Shown here in pieces: positions 33,367 through 43,069 of a DNA stretch of 64,000 nucleotides. The stretch's first letter is position 1, and each line of letters starts with the position of its first letter. A program made the position numbers and the translations under genes. The stretch is from G942493375 sp942493375. GTDB lineage: Bacteria > Armatimonadota > UBA5829. The notes under the pieces are model-generated. The model did not search any database and was not told the origin of the DNA. It saw nothing but the letters and a program-made list of their open reading frames with translations. The DNA lies in NCBI GenBank assembly GCA_942493375.1, contig OW818698.1:3534001-3598000 (forward strand), written 5' to 3'.

Positions 33367-35142
33367 ATGAAAAGATTGCTATCTGCAATTGCTCTACTAT
33401 CGATTATCCTAACATATTCGATTCCAGGGATTTGTATATCTGAATCCTTGAAATCAAAGTGGGAGGCTGGAGGACGTTTTGGCTCGTCTTTGGGCTGTAT
33501 TGTCCGATGGGTATCAAACCTTGAGAAAGTAAGTCTGACTGACTCCAGCATTGGAACAGTACTAGCCGATAAACCAGCAACCATCGCTTTATCAGCTGCC
33601 CAGGGGGAATATGAAGGTTTTCAAATAGTCCTGTCGCCAGTTGAGGATTATGCCAGGCAGATTAGTGTCAAAGCTTCCGACTTGAAAAGCTCTACCGGTA
33701 GTATACCTTCTTCTGAAATCACTATTAATCCTGTGGGGTATGTGCTGGCGGACGCCGGTGAACTCTGCCCGGATCCCTTACTCTCTGGTAAAATCCCGGA
33801 GCTTACTTCCGGTGAAAACCAACCGGTATGGATCACCGTTCACGCTCCAAGAGGAACCGTTCCCGGATTATATAAAGGGAGAATTATTCTATCATCCAAA
33901 GGACGTAAGAGTATTGGCGTCCCAGTTTCAATAAAGGTCCGCAACTTCGAAATCCCGAAGAAGATCAGCCTGCGTTCCAGTTTCTGGCTTTTCAGAGATC
34001 AGATTAACAGGTTCTATAATCTCAAGGAAGTTAAGCTGGATGATTATATGAAATGGGTTGACTTTGCCCTGGAACACAGGTTGTGTCCAATCGACGTATA
34101 TGAGGGCAGCTGTGAACAGCTCCTTGATGTTGCAATAGAAAACACTGAGCCTGGGATCACCAAAGGTTCAAGCACGCTGCCGAATCCCAAGCCGGATTTC
34201 ACCAAGTGGGACAAATACATTGACCACATGGTTGCCGGTGGGGCCAGCACTATACATCTTGGTCAATCACACCATCAGGGGACTTTCTTTGCGGACAAAG
34301 AAAATCCCATTTCTTCACCGGTACAGGTAGCAAGAGTAGTTGAGGATCTAAAGATACTCCGCGATCATTACAAGAAGCGGGGGATCTTCGACTTACACTA
34401 TATGCAGCTCAGAGATGAGACCAGCGCACCTGACTCACTCAATGTTTACAGGGATGTTCAGGCTCAAATGCCTGACGTAAAACTGCTGCTTACCGCTCAA
34501 TCCCCTGAATCCAGACCATTCTTGAGGATTCCCTGCCCACTTACACCAAGTTTTGATGCCGCCTGGCGGGATGAAGTGAAAAGTAAGGGTGGAGAATATT
34601 GGTGGTATGTTTGTTGTGGACCGGACGCTAATTGGGCCAATCTGTTTATTCCGCAGAAAGCTGTGCAGCACCGGGTGTTGTTCTGGCAGACATGGCAACA
34701 TGGAGTTGATGGAATACTCTACTGGGGTTTAAACTACTGGGCAATGTATGAACATCGCTGGCCTCAGGGAACACAAGGCCCTCAGTCACGAAGACCTGGA
34801 ACAGGAGATGCCGCATTCAGATTAATGCCTCCATTTCCATCTGGTGACGGGTTCTCGATGTATCCTGGCGCAACTCCATCGGAACCTCTCTCCAGTATAA
34901 GACTTGAGAATATGAGAGATGGAGAAGAGGATTATGAATACTTTATTCTTCTGGACAAATTGATCGCACGCGCAGAGAGATCAGGACAGGACAATGCTCT
35001 CATTCAGGCTGCAAAAGCTGCCAGAAGTTCTGCACTGGCACTGATACCTGGAATGTTGGACTATAGTAAAAACCCAATTAATTATCTGAATGCCAGAGAC
35101 AGAGTAGCGGATGCAATTGAAAACTTGAATTCTCGGATGTAG
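33367..35142 (+). CDS. Exported DUF4091 glycoside hydrolase-like protein
   Basis: 591 residues. The signal peptide runs to about residue 24 ('SIILTYSIPGICIS'). A beta-rich N-terminal part ('AAQGEYEGFQIVLSP', 'GENQPVWITVHAPRGTVPGLYKGRIILSS') leads into a TIM-barrel-like middle with 'YMQLRDETSAPDS', whose Asp-Glu pair matches the GH123-like position, and ends in the DUF4091 signature 'GDGFSMYPG ... SSIRLENMRDGEEDYEYFILL' (about 496-535). It is likely a secreted or outer-surface glycosidase of unknown substrate. It belongs to the same broad group as the gene at 29925 but is not a close copy. It is followed by a terminator at 35189. Confidence 0.8.
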   Translation: MKRLLSAIALLSIILTYSIPGICISESLKSKWEAGGRFGSSLGCIVRWVSNLEKVSLTDSSIGTVLADKPATIALSAAQGEYEGFQIVLSPVEDYARQISVKASDLKSSTGSIPSSEITINPVGYVLADAGELCPDPLLSGKIPELTSGENQPVWITVHAPRGTVPGLYKGRIILSSKGRKSIGVPVSIKVRNFEIPKKISLRSSFWLFRDQINRFYNLKEVKLDDYMKWVDFALEHRLCPIDVYEGSCEQLLDVAIENTEPGITKGSSTLPNPKPDFTKWDKYIDHMVAGGASTIHLGQSHHQGTFFADKENPISSPVQVARVVEDLKILRDHYKKRGIFDLHYMQLRDETSAPDSLNVYRDVQAQMPDVKLLLTAQSPESRPFLRIPCPLTPSFDAAWRDEVKSKGGEYWWYVCCGPDANWANLFIPQKAVQHRVLFWQTWQHGVDGILYWGLNYWAMYEHRWPQGTQGPQSRRPGTGDAAFRLMPPFPSGDGFSMYPGATPSEPLSSIRLENMRDGEEDYEYFILLDKLIARAERSGQDNALIQAAKAARSSALALIPGMLDYSKNPINYLNARDRVADAIENLNSRM

Positions 35143-35188
35143 CTTCTACTTCTGTATCATACATGAATAGTATACGTTAATAGACAGT

Positions 35189-35224
35189 AAAACACTGGAA
35201 GGGTTGAGTCCATCCAGTGTTTTG
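35189..35224 (+). terminator. Rho-independent terminator
   Basis: AAAACACTGGA (35189-35199) faces TCCAGTGTTTT (35213-35223), followed by mixed T-rich sequence. Confidence 0.8.
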
Positions 35225-35239
35225 CTGCATTACAACCAA

Positions 35240-35310
35240 CCCGCTGTATTCACCAAGCTTCGCTTTTGCCCTTACTGCCTGTCAAAAGCGAAACTTGGTG
35301 AATACAGCGG
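35240..35310. repeat. CCCGC palindromic element, best-preserved copy
   Basis: The 28-bp left arm (35241-35268, starting CCGCTGTATTCACCAAG) and right arm (35283-35310) are reverse complements with one mismatch, around a 14-nt centre. It lies between a terminator and the arg operon promoter. Related forms are at 49574, 7225 and 59487. Confidence 0.85.
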
Positions 35311-35553
35311 TTAACATATTTCTGCCAGTTTTAACGCAATCCAATTACTCCCTCAATAGTTTTCACATATCCCGTGCGTACTTTTCAATAACTAATACCT
35401 GGACATTATCAATTACCATTAATCTCTCAGCTTGACTCAAGCTTGCACTAGGTATGATAATAGGTTTGTGGAGAAGTGTGTCTGTCGACAATCATTTACG
35501 GCTTCATGCTGCCACTAATATACACTTACAGAATACAATGGAGGTTCTAGGTC
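35311..35553. other. Leader region of the arg cluster
   Basis: No gene is seen. A promoter candidate lies at 35432-35461 and the argB ribosome site GGAGG near 35540. The spacer of 410 bp between the DUF4091 gene and argB otherwise holds the terminator and the palindrome. No ARG-box palindrome is obvious. Confidence 0.45.
35432..35461 (+). promoter_or_regulatory. arg cluster promoter candidate
   Basis: TTGACT (35432-35437), 18 nt, GATAAT (35456-35461). It is about 90 nt upstream of argB. Confidence 0.5.
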
Positions 35554-36411
35554 ATGAACTGCACGAGTGAACAGGCCGATGTGCTGGTACACGCGCTACC
35601 ATACATCCAGCATTATGCCGGCAAGATCATCGTCATCAAATATGGCGGAAACGCTATGGTGGATGATGAACTAAAGCGTCGTGTCGTTCAAGATGTGGTG
35701 CTCCTGCATTATGTTGGTATGAAACCTATTCTGATCCACGGCGGCGGTCCCGAAATAAGTCAGGTTATGAAAAAGGTTGGCAAAGAACCTGCTTTCATTA
35801 ATGGATTGCGGGTTACCGATGCTGAGACTATGGAAATAGTTGAAATGGTGCTTGCCGGTAAGACAAATACCGGGATAGTTTCCATACTCAATAGTCTCGG
35901 TGGTAAAGGTGTCGGACTGAGTGGAAAAGATGCCAGATTAATTGTCGCAGAAAAAGCAGATTCTGAGGTAGACCTGGGATTTGTGGGTAAAGTAGCACAG
36001 ATAAACCCGGGGATTCTGTTGGACTTGCTGGAGCACGACTATATACCAGTGGTTTCATCGATAGCCATCGGAGCAAATGGCGAGAGCTACAATGTGAATG
36101 CTGACCACATAGCTGGTGAGATTGCAGCCGGGGTCGGAGCCGCAAAACTGGTTATGTTGACCGATGTACCAGGCATATTCCGCGATAAAAGTGATCCTTC
36201 GACTCTAATCTCTGAACTAACTGAGAGTGAAGCAAAGAGAATGATCAAATCGAAGGAAATAGATAAGGGTATGATACCTAAAGTTGAAGCTTGCATGACT
36301 GCTCTGGCGGGTGGGGTCAGCCGTACACACGTCATTGACGGCACCATGAACCATGCACTGCTTATGGAAATATTTACCGATACTGGCATAGGCACAATGA
36401 TCGTTCCGTAA
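35554..36411 (+). CDS. argB: Acetylglutamate kinase
   Basis: 285 residues. It phosphorylates N-acetyl-L-glutamate, the second step of arginine synthesis. The amino-acid kinase fold is shown by 'IVIKYGGNAM' (phosphate-binding Lys, about 26-35), 'LIHGGGPEI' (substrate loop), 'NVNADHIAGEIA' and 'KLVMLTDVPGIFRD'. The N-terminal helix before the core hints at the hexameric, arginine-inhibited type. ATG 35554 has GGAGG about 9 nt upstream. It is the first gene of argB-argD-argF-argG; argC, argJ and argH are not in view. Confidence 0.97.
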   Translation: MNCTSEQADVLVHALPYIQHYAGKIIVIKYGGNAMVDDELKRRVVQDVVLLHYVGMKPILIHGGGPEISQVMKKVGKEPAFINGLRVTDAETMEIVEMVLAGKTNTGIVSILNSLGGKGVGLSGKDARLIVAEKADSEVDLGFVGKVAQINPGILLDLLEHDYIPVVSSIAIGANGESYNVNADHIAGEIAAGVGAAKLVMLTDVPGIFRDKSDPSTLISELTESEAKRMIKSKEIDKGMIPKVEACMTALAGGVSRTHVIDGTMNHALLMEIFTDTGIGTMIVP

Positions 36412-36460
36412 CTCTATTAATTCAAGAGTCTTGTGCTTTTTTGAAACCGAGGAATATTAA

Positions 36461-37660
36461 ATGTCTGAAAAAATGGATTCGGAAACTATTGCATTAGATG
36501 AACAGTATGTAATGCACACATATGGTCGGTTGCCTGTTGTATTTGTTAAAGGTGAAGGCTGTTATGTATATGATGAGAATGGAAAACAATATCTTGATCT
36601 GGTTGCTGGTATTGCTGTAAACGGACTGGGACACTGTCCACCAGTGGTAGTAGAAGCGATACGCAAACAAGCCGGTACGCTGATGCACACCAGTAATCTT
36701 TACCATACCCTTGGGCAACCAAGACTTGCTAAGCTTCTGGTTGAGCTTTCCGGTATGAACAAGGCCTTTTTCTGCAATTCAGGAGCAGAAGCTAATGAAG
36801 CCGCTATAAAGCTGGTAAGGAAAGCCTGCATATCCTCTGGAAAACCTGAAAAGATTGAGATTATAACGGCAGAGAAATCTTTTCACGGCAGGACAATGGG
36901 TGCAATCACGGCTACTGGACAGCCAAAATACCAGAAGTCGTTTGCCCCGCTTGTCCCTGGATTTAAATATGTCCCGTATAACGACTGTGAAGCTTTGAGA
37001 CAGGCCGTGGGGGAGAATACCTGTGCTGTATTGCTCGAACCTATTCAGGGTGAAAGCGGAGTACATTCTGCAACTGAAGAGTTCATGGCAACTGCAAGGG
37101 AACTTTGCACCAAATATGATGCAGCTCTGGTACTCGACGAAGTGCAGACGGGACTTGGACGCACCGGAAAAGCGTTTGGTTATCAGCACTTCAGCATAGT
37201 TCCGGACATAATAACTCTGGCAAAGACTCTGGCTGGTGGTTTCCCTATGGGTGCTTGCCTGGCCAGAGGTAAATATGCGGATGTATTTCAGCCTGGTGAC
37301 CACGCATCGACATTTGGGGGTAATCCACTTGCCTGCGCTGCTGCTGAAGAAACAGTCAATGAAATAGTCAATGGTGGATGGATAGAAAATGCCGGCAAGG
37401 TTGGTTCTTACTTCAGAGGCCGGCTTCAGAATTTGCCGAATGTAAAGGAAGTCAGAGGAGAGGGATTAATGATCGCAACAGAGTTTGATAATTCAAATGC
37501 AAAATCTGTTGCTACTGAGGCAATGCACCGAGGCCTTATTATAAATCCCATCGGTGACAATATCCTGAGGATGGTCCCACCACTCATACTGACCAATAAG
37601 CAGGTTGACGATGCAATATGCATCCTGAAAGATGCGATCAATGCGGTCGAGATCGGATGA
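36461..37660 (+). CDS. argD: Acetylornithine aminotransferase
   Basis: 399 residues. A PLP-dependent class III aminotransferase that makes N-acetylornithine. 'DLVAGIAVNGLGH', 'FFCNSGAEANEAAIKLVRK' (phosphate-binding loop), 'LVLDEVQTGLGRTGKAF' (Asp to the pyridine nitrogen) and 'ITLAKTLAGGFPMGA' with the Schiff-base Lys are all present. It could also serve as succinyldiaminopimelate aminotransferase, a common double role. It follows argB by 49 nt, and its stop TGA overlaps an ATG of the argF frame. Confidence 0.95.
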   Translation: MSEKMDSETIALDEQYVMHTYGRLPVVFVKGEGCYVYDENGKQYLDLVAGIAVNGLGHCPPVVVEAIRKQAGTLMHTSNLYHTLGQPRLAKLLVELSGMNKAFFCNSGAEANEAAIKLVRKACISSGKPEKIEIITAEKSFHGRTMGAITATGQPKYQKSFAPLVPGFKYVPYNDCEALRQAVGENTCAVLLEPIQGESGVHSATEEFMATARELCTKYDAALVLDEVQTGLGRTGKAFGYQHFSIVPDIITLAKTLAGGFPMGACLARGKYADVFQPGDHASTFGGNPLACAAAEETVNEIVNGGWIENAGKVGSYFRGRLQNLPNVKEVRGEGLMIATEFDNSNAKSVATEAMHRGLIINPIGDNILRMVPPLILTNKQVDDAICILKDAINAVEIG

Positions 37661-37677
37661 ATAACAGGGGAAAACAG

Positions 37678-38646
37678 ATGAAATTACCAATCAATCGCCA
37701 ATCAGCAGCAACAGGTCTGAAAGGCCGGGACTTGCTGCGAATATCCGACCTTAACCTTGAGGAAGTAGAAAGTTTGTTCGAAGTTACAGGTGTTCTAAAA
37801 AATAGAACAGTTGGACTTGTCGATCAAAAACAGATACTTCCAGGTAAAGTCATGGCAATGATTTTTGAAAAACCCTCGTTAAGGACGCGTCTCTCTTTTG
37901 AGACCGGTATATATGAGCTTGGAGGCTATGGTATATACCTGGCACCATCTGATATATCACTTGGCAAGCGGGAAAGTGTTGCTGATGTCGCCAGGACTAT
38001 AGACCGAATGTGTGGAATGATCATGGCCAGGGTATTTGAACATCAGAAAGTCGTCGGACTTGCTGAATACGCCTCTGCTCCGGTTATTAACGGGCTCTCA
38101 GATCTGGAGCATCCATGCCAGGCTCTAGCCGACCTATACACGGTGCTGGAAAAGAAAGGCCATTTGAAAGGTCTTAAACTCGCATTTATAGGGGATGGGA
38201 ACAACGTCGCACACTCTCTGATGCTTCTTTGCGCCATTGTAGGTATGGATTTCGCCATAGGATGCCCAAATGGATACGAACCTGATCCTGATGTTGTTAA
38301 GCAGGCTCAATGCATTGCTGAAGACTCAAATTGTTCTATTGAAGTATTGAATGATCCATACGCGGCTGTCACAGGTGCTGATGTTGTCTACACTGATGTA
38401 TGGGCAAGTATGGGCCAGGAAGCTGAAACAAAAGAACGCGAGGTCATTTTCGCACCATTCCAGGTAAATGCTGAATTGATGCAGAGAGCCAACAGTGACG
38501 CTATTTTCGAGCATTGCCTGCCCGCACATAGAGGCTCTGAAGTTACTGACGAAGTAGTCGATTCCGGCCAGAGTGTAGTGTTCGATGAAGCTGAGAATAG
38601 ACTGCATATTCAAAAGGCGATAATGGCTGTACTCGGGACTGCTTGA
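37678..38646 (+). CDS. argF: Ornithine carbamoyltransferase
   Basis: 322 residues from ATG 37678, which has AGGGGA 8 nt upstream; an in-frame ATG at 37657 overlapping the argD stop is the alternative. It makes citrulline from ornithine and carbamoyl phosphate. Carbamoyl-phosphate loop 'FEKPSLRTRLSFE' (S-T/L-R-T-R type), 'HPCQALADLYTVLE', 'FIGDGNNVAHSL', 'VVYTDVWASMGQE' (the family SMG loop) and 'EHCLPAHRGSEVTDEV' (HCLP) identify ornithine rather than aspartate as substrate. It lies in the arg cluster, 17 nt after argD. Confidence 0.96.
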   Translation: MKLPINRQSAATGLKGRDLLRISDLNLEEVESLFEVTGVLKNRTVGLVDQKQILPGKVMAMIFEKPSLRTRLSFETGIYELGGYGIYLAPSDISLGKRESVADVARTIDRMCGMIMARVFEHQKVVGLAEYASAPVINGLSDLEHPCQALADLYTVLEKKGHLKGLKLAFIGDGNNVAHSLMLLCAIVGMDFAIGCPNGYEPDPDVVKQAQCIAEDSNCSIEVLNDPYAAVTGADVVYTDVWASMGQEAETKEREVIFAPFQVNAELMQRANSDAIFEHCLPAHRGSEVTDEVVDSGQSVVFDEAENRLHIQKAIMAVLGTA

Positions 38647-38789
38647 TTTTTAAGTCAATCACCAATACAACCTTTTATATTGCGCAAACACTTACTGTTA
38701 AAAATGAGGACTGAACACCAAAGATATTATTTCCTAGTTTCGGGAGATTAATACCATGTGGTGCCTATATAAACTGGAGGTTTAACCAA

Positions 38790-39983
38790 ATGTCAAAGAA
38801 AACTGTCGTCCTGGTCTATTCCGGAGGTCTTGATACATCTGTTTGTATCCCAATGATGCGTGAGGATTATGGGTTTGATCATATCGTGACGGTCACGGTG
38901 GATGTTGGTCTACCCGCAGAGGAGCTAAAGCAGGCAGAAGAGAAGGCAAAGGTTCTAGGGACGGAACACTACACCATAGATGCCAGGGAAGAATTCGTAA
39001 CCGATTATATATTCCCTGCGATAAAAGCTAATGGGGACTATCAGGGATACCCAATCAGCACATCTATTGCTCGCCCACTTATCTCTTTGAAGGCTGTTGA
39101 AATTGCAAAAAAGGTTGGTGGAGACGCATTCTGTCATGGTTGCACCGGAAAAGGTAATGATCAGTTCCGTATTGAATTCGTTATGCGAGCTCTTATGCCG
39201 GATATGCCTATAATCGCCCCGATGAGAGAGCATTCTATGACTCGAACCTGGGAAATAGAGTATGCTGAAAGAAAGGGCATACCCATTGGTCAGAATAAAA
39301 ATAAAATATGGAGCATAGACGAAAATTTATGGGGTCGGAGTATAGAAGGTGGAAGACTGGAAGAACCGGATTATGCACCACCGGAGGAGATATTCCATTG
39401 GACAGTAGCACCAGTTGATGCTCCGGATACAGCAACAGAAGTATCTATTGATTTTGAAGATGGGGTTCCGGTTGGACTGGATGGTCTGAAGATGAGTCCT
39501 ATGGATATTGTTCAAAAAGTCCATGAATTGGCAGGCTCTAATGGTGTAGGTAGAGTTGATATTATGGAAGACCGAATTATCGGCCTTAAAGTACGAGAAA
39601 ACTATGAGTGCCCTGCAGCTTCAGTGATTATTCCTGCACATAAAGCACTGGAAGCATTAGTCTGCACAGCAGCTGAGCGCGAGTTTAAGCAACTTGTCGA
39701 CATTCAATGGGGTAAGCTAGCATATGCTGGTTTGTGGTATGACCCGTTCAAGGAGGATCTTGAGGCTTTCATTGACAGTATTCAAAGCCGTGTAACGGGC
39801 AGCGTAAAAGTCAGACTATTCAAGGGTAGCTGCACTGTTATTGGAAGAGCGAGTAAGTTTGCCCTGTATAATGAGGATCTTGCCAGCTTTGACAGCAAGA
39901 CTTTCGATCAGAGTGAAGCTGTAGGCATGGTAAAAGCCCACGGCATGCAGGCACGTATGTACAGAACGGTTAAGGGTCTATAA
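38790..39983 (+). CDS. argG: Argininosuccinate synthase
   Basis: 397 residues. It joins citrulline and aspartate using ATP. The N-terminal P-loop-like 'VLVYSGGLDTSVCIPM' (about 8-22), 'YPISTSIARPLI', 'CHGCTGKGNDQFRIEF' and 'NLWGRSIEGGRLEEPDYAPPEE' are family signatures. ATG 38790 has GGAGG 9 nt upstream. A 143-nt spacer separates it from argF, so it may have its own promoter as well as read-through. A strong terminator follows. argH, the next step, is not nearby. Confidence 0.97.
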   Translation: MSKKTVVLVYSGGLDTSVCIPMMREDYGFDHIVTVTVDVGLPAEELKQAEEKAKVLGTEHYTIDAREEFVTDYIFPAIKANGDYQGYPISTSIARPLISLKAVEIAKKVGGDAFCHGCTGKGNDQFRIEFVMRALMPDMPIIAPMREHSMTRTWEIEYAERKGIPIGQNKNKIWSIDENLWGRSIEGGRLEEPDYAPPEEIFHWTVAPVDAPDTATEVSIDFEDGVPVGLDGLKMSPMDIVQKVHELAGSNGVGRVDIMEDRIIGLKVRENYECPAASVIIPAHKALEALVCTAAEREFKQLVDIQWGKLAYAGLWYDPFKEDLEAFIDSIQSRVTGSVKVRLFKGSCTVIGRASKFALYNEDLASFDSKTFDQSEAVGMVKAHGMQARMYRTVKGL

Positions 39984-40006
39984 CAAAAAACCGCAAGAAC
40001 CATAAT

Positions 40007-40046
40007 GCAGTGTAGGATCGTGCTTTAGCGACCCTACACTGCTTTT
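40007..40046 (+). terminator. Rho-independent terminator of the arg cluster
   Basis: GCAGTGTAGG (40007-40016) faces CCTACACTGC (about 40033-40042), then TTTT. Confidence 0.88.
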
Positions 40047-40119
40047 ACGGACCTGCCCCCCATCTCGGGCAAAATGTCTGCTGGTTTATTTTTCATTGAT
40101 GGATCGGAGTAGAACGTAA

Positions 40120-41901
40120 ATGGAAACCGAACTTCGGGTTCTGGTTGTAGAAGACTCGGAAGATGACGCGCTCCTTCTTCTGCGCGAACTCCGTAAAGGT
40201 GAATATTCCCCAATATTTGAGAGAGTTGACTCCGCTGATGCTATGGAAGAAGCGCTTAAGAGACAGGAGTGGGAAATTGTTATATCTGACTATGTAATGC
40301 CAAAGTTCAGTGGGCTAAGTGCTTTGCGATTACTCAGAGAATATAACAGTGATTTACCATTCATTATTGTGTCAGGCAATATCGGTGAAGATATAGCTGT
40401 TGACGCCATGCGTGCTGGAGCTCAGGATTATATCATCAAAGGCAATTACAAACGCCTTGTCCCGGCAGTAAAAAGAGAATTACAGGAAGCTCGGCAAAGA
40501 AATGAGAAGAGGCAGATTGAGCAGGCCTTGAGTATCAGTGAGGAAAGATTCCGGAAACGTTACGAGGCGATAGCTGCTGGCGTGATTGTAAGTAATGCCA
40601 GCGGTTTTATAACCCACGTTAATAAGGCTGCCTGTGGTTTCCTGGGCATATCTGCTGACAAAATGATTGGAGCCCCTGCAATCAGTAAGATCTGGCATGC
40701 CACACGAGAGGATCTTACACCATTTAATGATGATGAATACCCTACCAGCATTACTCTGCGCTCTGGCCTCTCAGTTCACGGAGTGATTATGGGAATTCTC
40801 GACCAGAATAATCGGCTCAAATACTGGGCTCAAGTAGACTCCGAATCTATCTGTGATCCTCAAACCGGTGAGCTCAAGGAAGTCCTTACAAGTTTTGTTG
40901 ATGTAAGTGGTCGCAAGGGAGCTGAGGAGGAACTATTAAAAAGAAATGAGTTACTCCAGCTTGTAATGGATAATATCCCACAATGCATTTTCTGGAAAGG
41001 ACTTGACTACAAGTATTTGGGGGGTAACCGCAACTTCTTGAAGCAAGCCTCTGTCAAGGATGTTGAAGAGATTATAAGCCGCGGTTCAGAAGACCTGCTG
41101 TGGAAGAGAGTGGATACAAGAGGTCTTGCATCCATTGAGCAAAAAGTAATTGCCAATGATCAGCCGGAGTTGCATGTTACTCTGGACCTCGGAGAGAGGG
41201 CAGGGGAAATGATCTGGGCAGACGTCAGCACGGTCCCTATGCATAATGGTGAAGGCCGGGTAGTAGGTGTCCTTGGCCTGTTTGAAGATGTTACAGAAAG
41301 AAGAAAGGCTGAAGAAGAGCTCAGGGGAAGACGAGAACAAGAAAGAAGAATACATGCTGAAGCAGAGGTAGCTAAGAGGGAGTTCTATAGGAAGACAATA
41401 TCCTCAGTTACAGATGGCAGGCTAAATCTTGTCAGCTATGATGAAATAGAGGATATCGTTGTCCCTGGTGGAACCTCTTTTGACCTGGACAGAAGTAGTG
41501 AACTGACTGAGTTGCGTAAATGTGTCAGCAAAAACTGTATCGAAATTGGTTTAAGTGAAGATCAAGCATATTCTGTTGTTGTTGCCACTGGCGAAGCCGC
41601 GGCCAATGCCGTTAAACATGCAAAAGGTGGTTCTGCCATGGTCTCCATAAATAATGGTATTGTTCAGATTCTGGTAAAAGATTCCGGACAGGGAATGGAT
41701 GCGCTTGTACTACCGAGAGCAACTCTTCAAAAAATGTTTTCCACCACAATGTCAATGGGATTAGGCTATTCTCTTATCTTGACCAACGTCGATAGAGTTT
41801 ATCTGGCTACAGATACAGATGGTACTTGGATTTTAATGGAAAAGGGGACAGGAAATACTGAAGAGCAATTCGACATTGATGCTCTCCCTGATGGATGGTG
41901 A
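40120..41901 (+). CDS. Response regulator-PAS-PAS protein with RsbW-type ATPase output
   Basis: 593 residues. A receiver domain (1-120; phospho-acceptor Asp57 in 'VISDYVMPK', Lys in 'DYIIKGN') is followed by two PAS domains (about 145-275 and 280-395), a coiled linker (395-430), and a HATPase_c_2 domain (about 455-575) with 'VVVATGEAAANAVKHAKGG' (N-box), 'VKDSGQGMD' (G1) and 'STTMSMGLGYSLI'. There is no His-kinase dimerisation His, so the output resembles anti-sigma or anti-anti-sigma Ser kinases of the RsbW/SpoIIAB type. It may control a sigma factor through an STAS partner not seen here. It lies alone between a terminator and the convergent btuF-like gene. Confidence 0.85.
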   Translation: METELRVLVVEDSEDDALLLLRELRKGEYSPIFERVDSADAMEEALKRQEWEIVISDYVMPKFSGLSALRLLREYNSDLPFIIVSGNIGEDIAVDAMRAGAQDYIIKGNYKRLVPAVKRELQEARQRNEKRQIEQALSISEERFRKRYEAIAAGVIVSNASGFITHVNKAACGFLGISADKMIGAPAISKIWHATREDLTPFNDDEYPTSITLRSGLSVHGVIMGILDQNNRLKYWAQVDSESICDPQTGELKEVLTSFVDVSGRKGAEEELLKRNELLQLVMDNIPQCIFWKGLDYKYLGGNRNFLKQASVKDVEEIISRGSEDLLWKRVDTRGLASIEQKVIANDQPELHVTLDLGERAGEMIWADVSTVPMHNGEGRVVGVLGLFEDVTERRKAEEELRGRREQERRIHAEAEVAKREFYRKTISSVTDGRLNLVSYDEIEDIVVPGGTSFDLDRSSELTELRKCVSKNCIEIGLSEDQAYSVVVATGEAAANAVKHAKGGSAMVSINNGIVQILVKDSGQGMDALVLPRATLQKMFSTTMSMGLGYSLILTNVDRVYLATDTDGTWILMEKGTGNTEEQFDIDALPDGW

Positions 41902-41966
41902 TTTGAATCACATCAATGTAACCAACGTTGATTAGCAGATATTATATTAGTCAAGCATATAACATA

Positions 41967-42833
41967 TTAGAAATCTAGTTTCGAAGCCAGGATCTGCAAT
42001 CCTGATATAAGACGTGGAGCAGGACGTACGAGCAGATCAGGATCAATCACGATCACTTTATTGTTCTTTAATGCAGATGTAGATCTCCAGACAGATGATT
42101 TCCTGAAATATGCTGCGTCTAGTTCTGTTCCTGCAATTATTACTTCAGGATTTCGAGCTACGGCAAGCTCCTCAGAAAATGTTACAAATCCAGCCCTTGC
42201 ATCAAAAGCTACATTCTTTGCATTTAATATTGATAACATTTCATCCGGTATTGTTTTTGGTCCAGCAGCCCACAATGCATGTGCTTGTACAACGATAAGA
42301 ACTCTATGTGACTTATTGAATTTATGCTTCTTTATAGTAACCTGCAGTTGTGTTTCCATTTTCTGAGCAATGTTGTCAGCCTTTTTTAGAGTATCTGTGA
42401 TCCTACCTATTGCGCGAATCGCTGCGATAGTCTGTGTTAATGATTTGGGGTCAACAGCGAATACTTTGAATCCAAGTTTTTCCAACTTTGGGATCAAACT
42501 ATCGTGCAGCGTTGCGTGTGCAAGTATAAGGTCCGGCCTGAGTGCGATAATGGTCTCAGTGGACATACTCATGTCTCCAACTTTAGGCTTGAACTTTGCC
42601 TGTGGTGGATACGTACAGTATCGGGTTACTCCTGCAATCCTGGAACCCAGTCCCAATGCATACAGTATCTCAGTATTGTTTGGAGATAGAGACACAATCC
42701 TCTGGGGTGCTTTATTTAGAGTAATGATACGATTGCGTGCATCCTTTGATTGTAGAGCCATACATTCAGCAGAAATGATTAATAGGAGTAATGTGACAGA
42801 AATAATACGTTTATACAAGGATTGCATCTCCAT
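41967..42833 (-). CDS. Periplasmic cobalamin/iron-type ABC substrate-binding protein (BtuF-like)
   Basis: 288 residues. The signal peptide covers about 1-27 ('TLLLLIISAECMALQ'). The family core 'PQRIVSLSPNNTEILYALGLGSRIAGVTRYCTYPPQAKFKPKVGD' and 'IIALRPDLILA' is the typical class III (helical backbone) binding protein for corrinoids, haem or iron chelates. The C-terminal 'RPAPRLISGLQILA' also fits. No permease or ATPase is adjacent, and no cobalamin riboswitch is seen upstream, so the ligand is open. ATG 42833 is taken as start; ATG 42827 is close behind. Confidence 0.88.
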   Translation of the reverse strand: MEMQSLYKRIISVTLLLLIISAECMALQSKDARNRIITLNKAPQRIVSLSPNNTEILYALGLGSRIAGVTRYCTYPPQAKFKPKVGDMSMSTETIIALRPDLILAHATLHDSLIPKLEKLGFKVFAVDPKSLTQTIAAIRAIGRITDTLKKADNIAQKMETQLQVTIKKHKFNKSHRVLIVVQAHALWAAGPKTIPDEMLSILNAKNVAFDARAGFVTFSEELAVARNPEVIIAGTELDAAYFRKSSVWRSTSALKNNKVIVIDPDLLVRPAPRLISGLQILASKLDF

Positions 42834-43069
42834 ATCAAGTAAGATATTATATTACTGGTCTTCGATGAATGTTGTTGCGGTATATACATATAACAAAATA
42901 GATACTAGCAATATTGCTCGTGTTAAAGTAGTATTTCAGTATCTGTCAATGTATTCCAATGCTTTATTATAGCACCGGAAAAAATATTTCTGTAATATTT
43001 TCATACTACCCTACAGAACATAAGCAATACGGTCAATAATATAAATGTAAGTAAGTGAATAATAGAATG

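Noticed and set aside
42834..43069. Cobalamin riboswitch upstream of the BtuF-like gene
   Set aside because: No B12-box or related conserved phrase is seen on the minus strand of this spacer.
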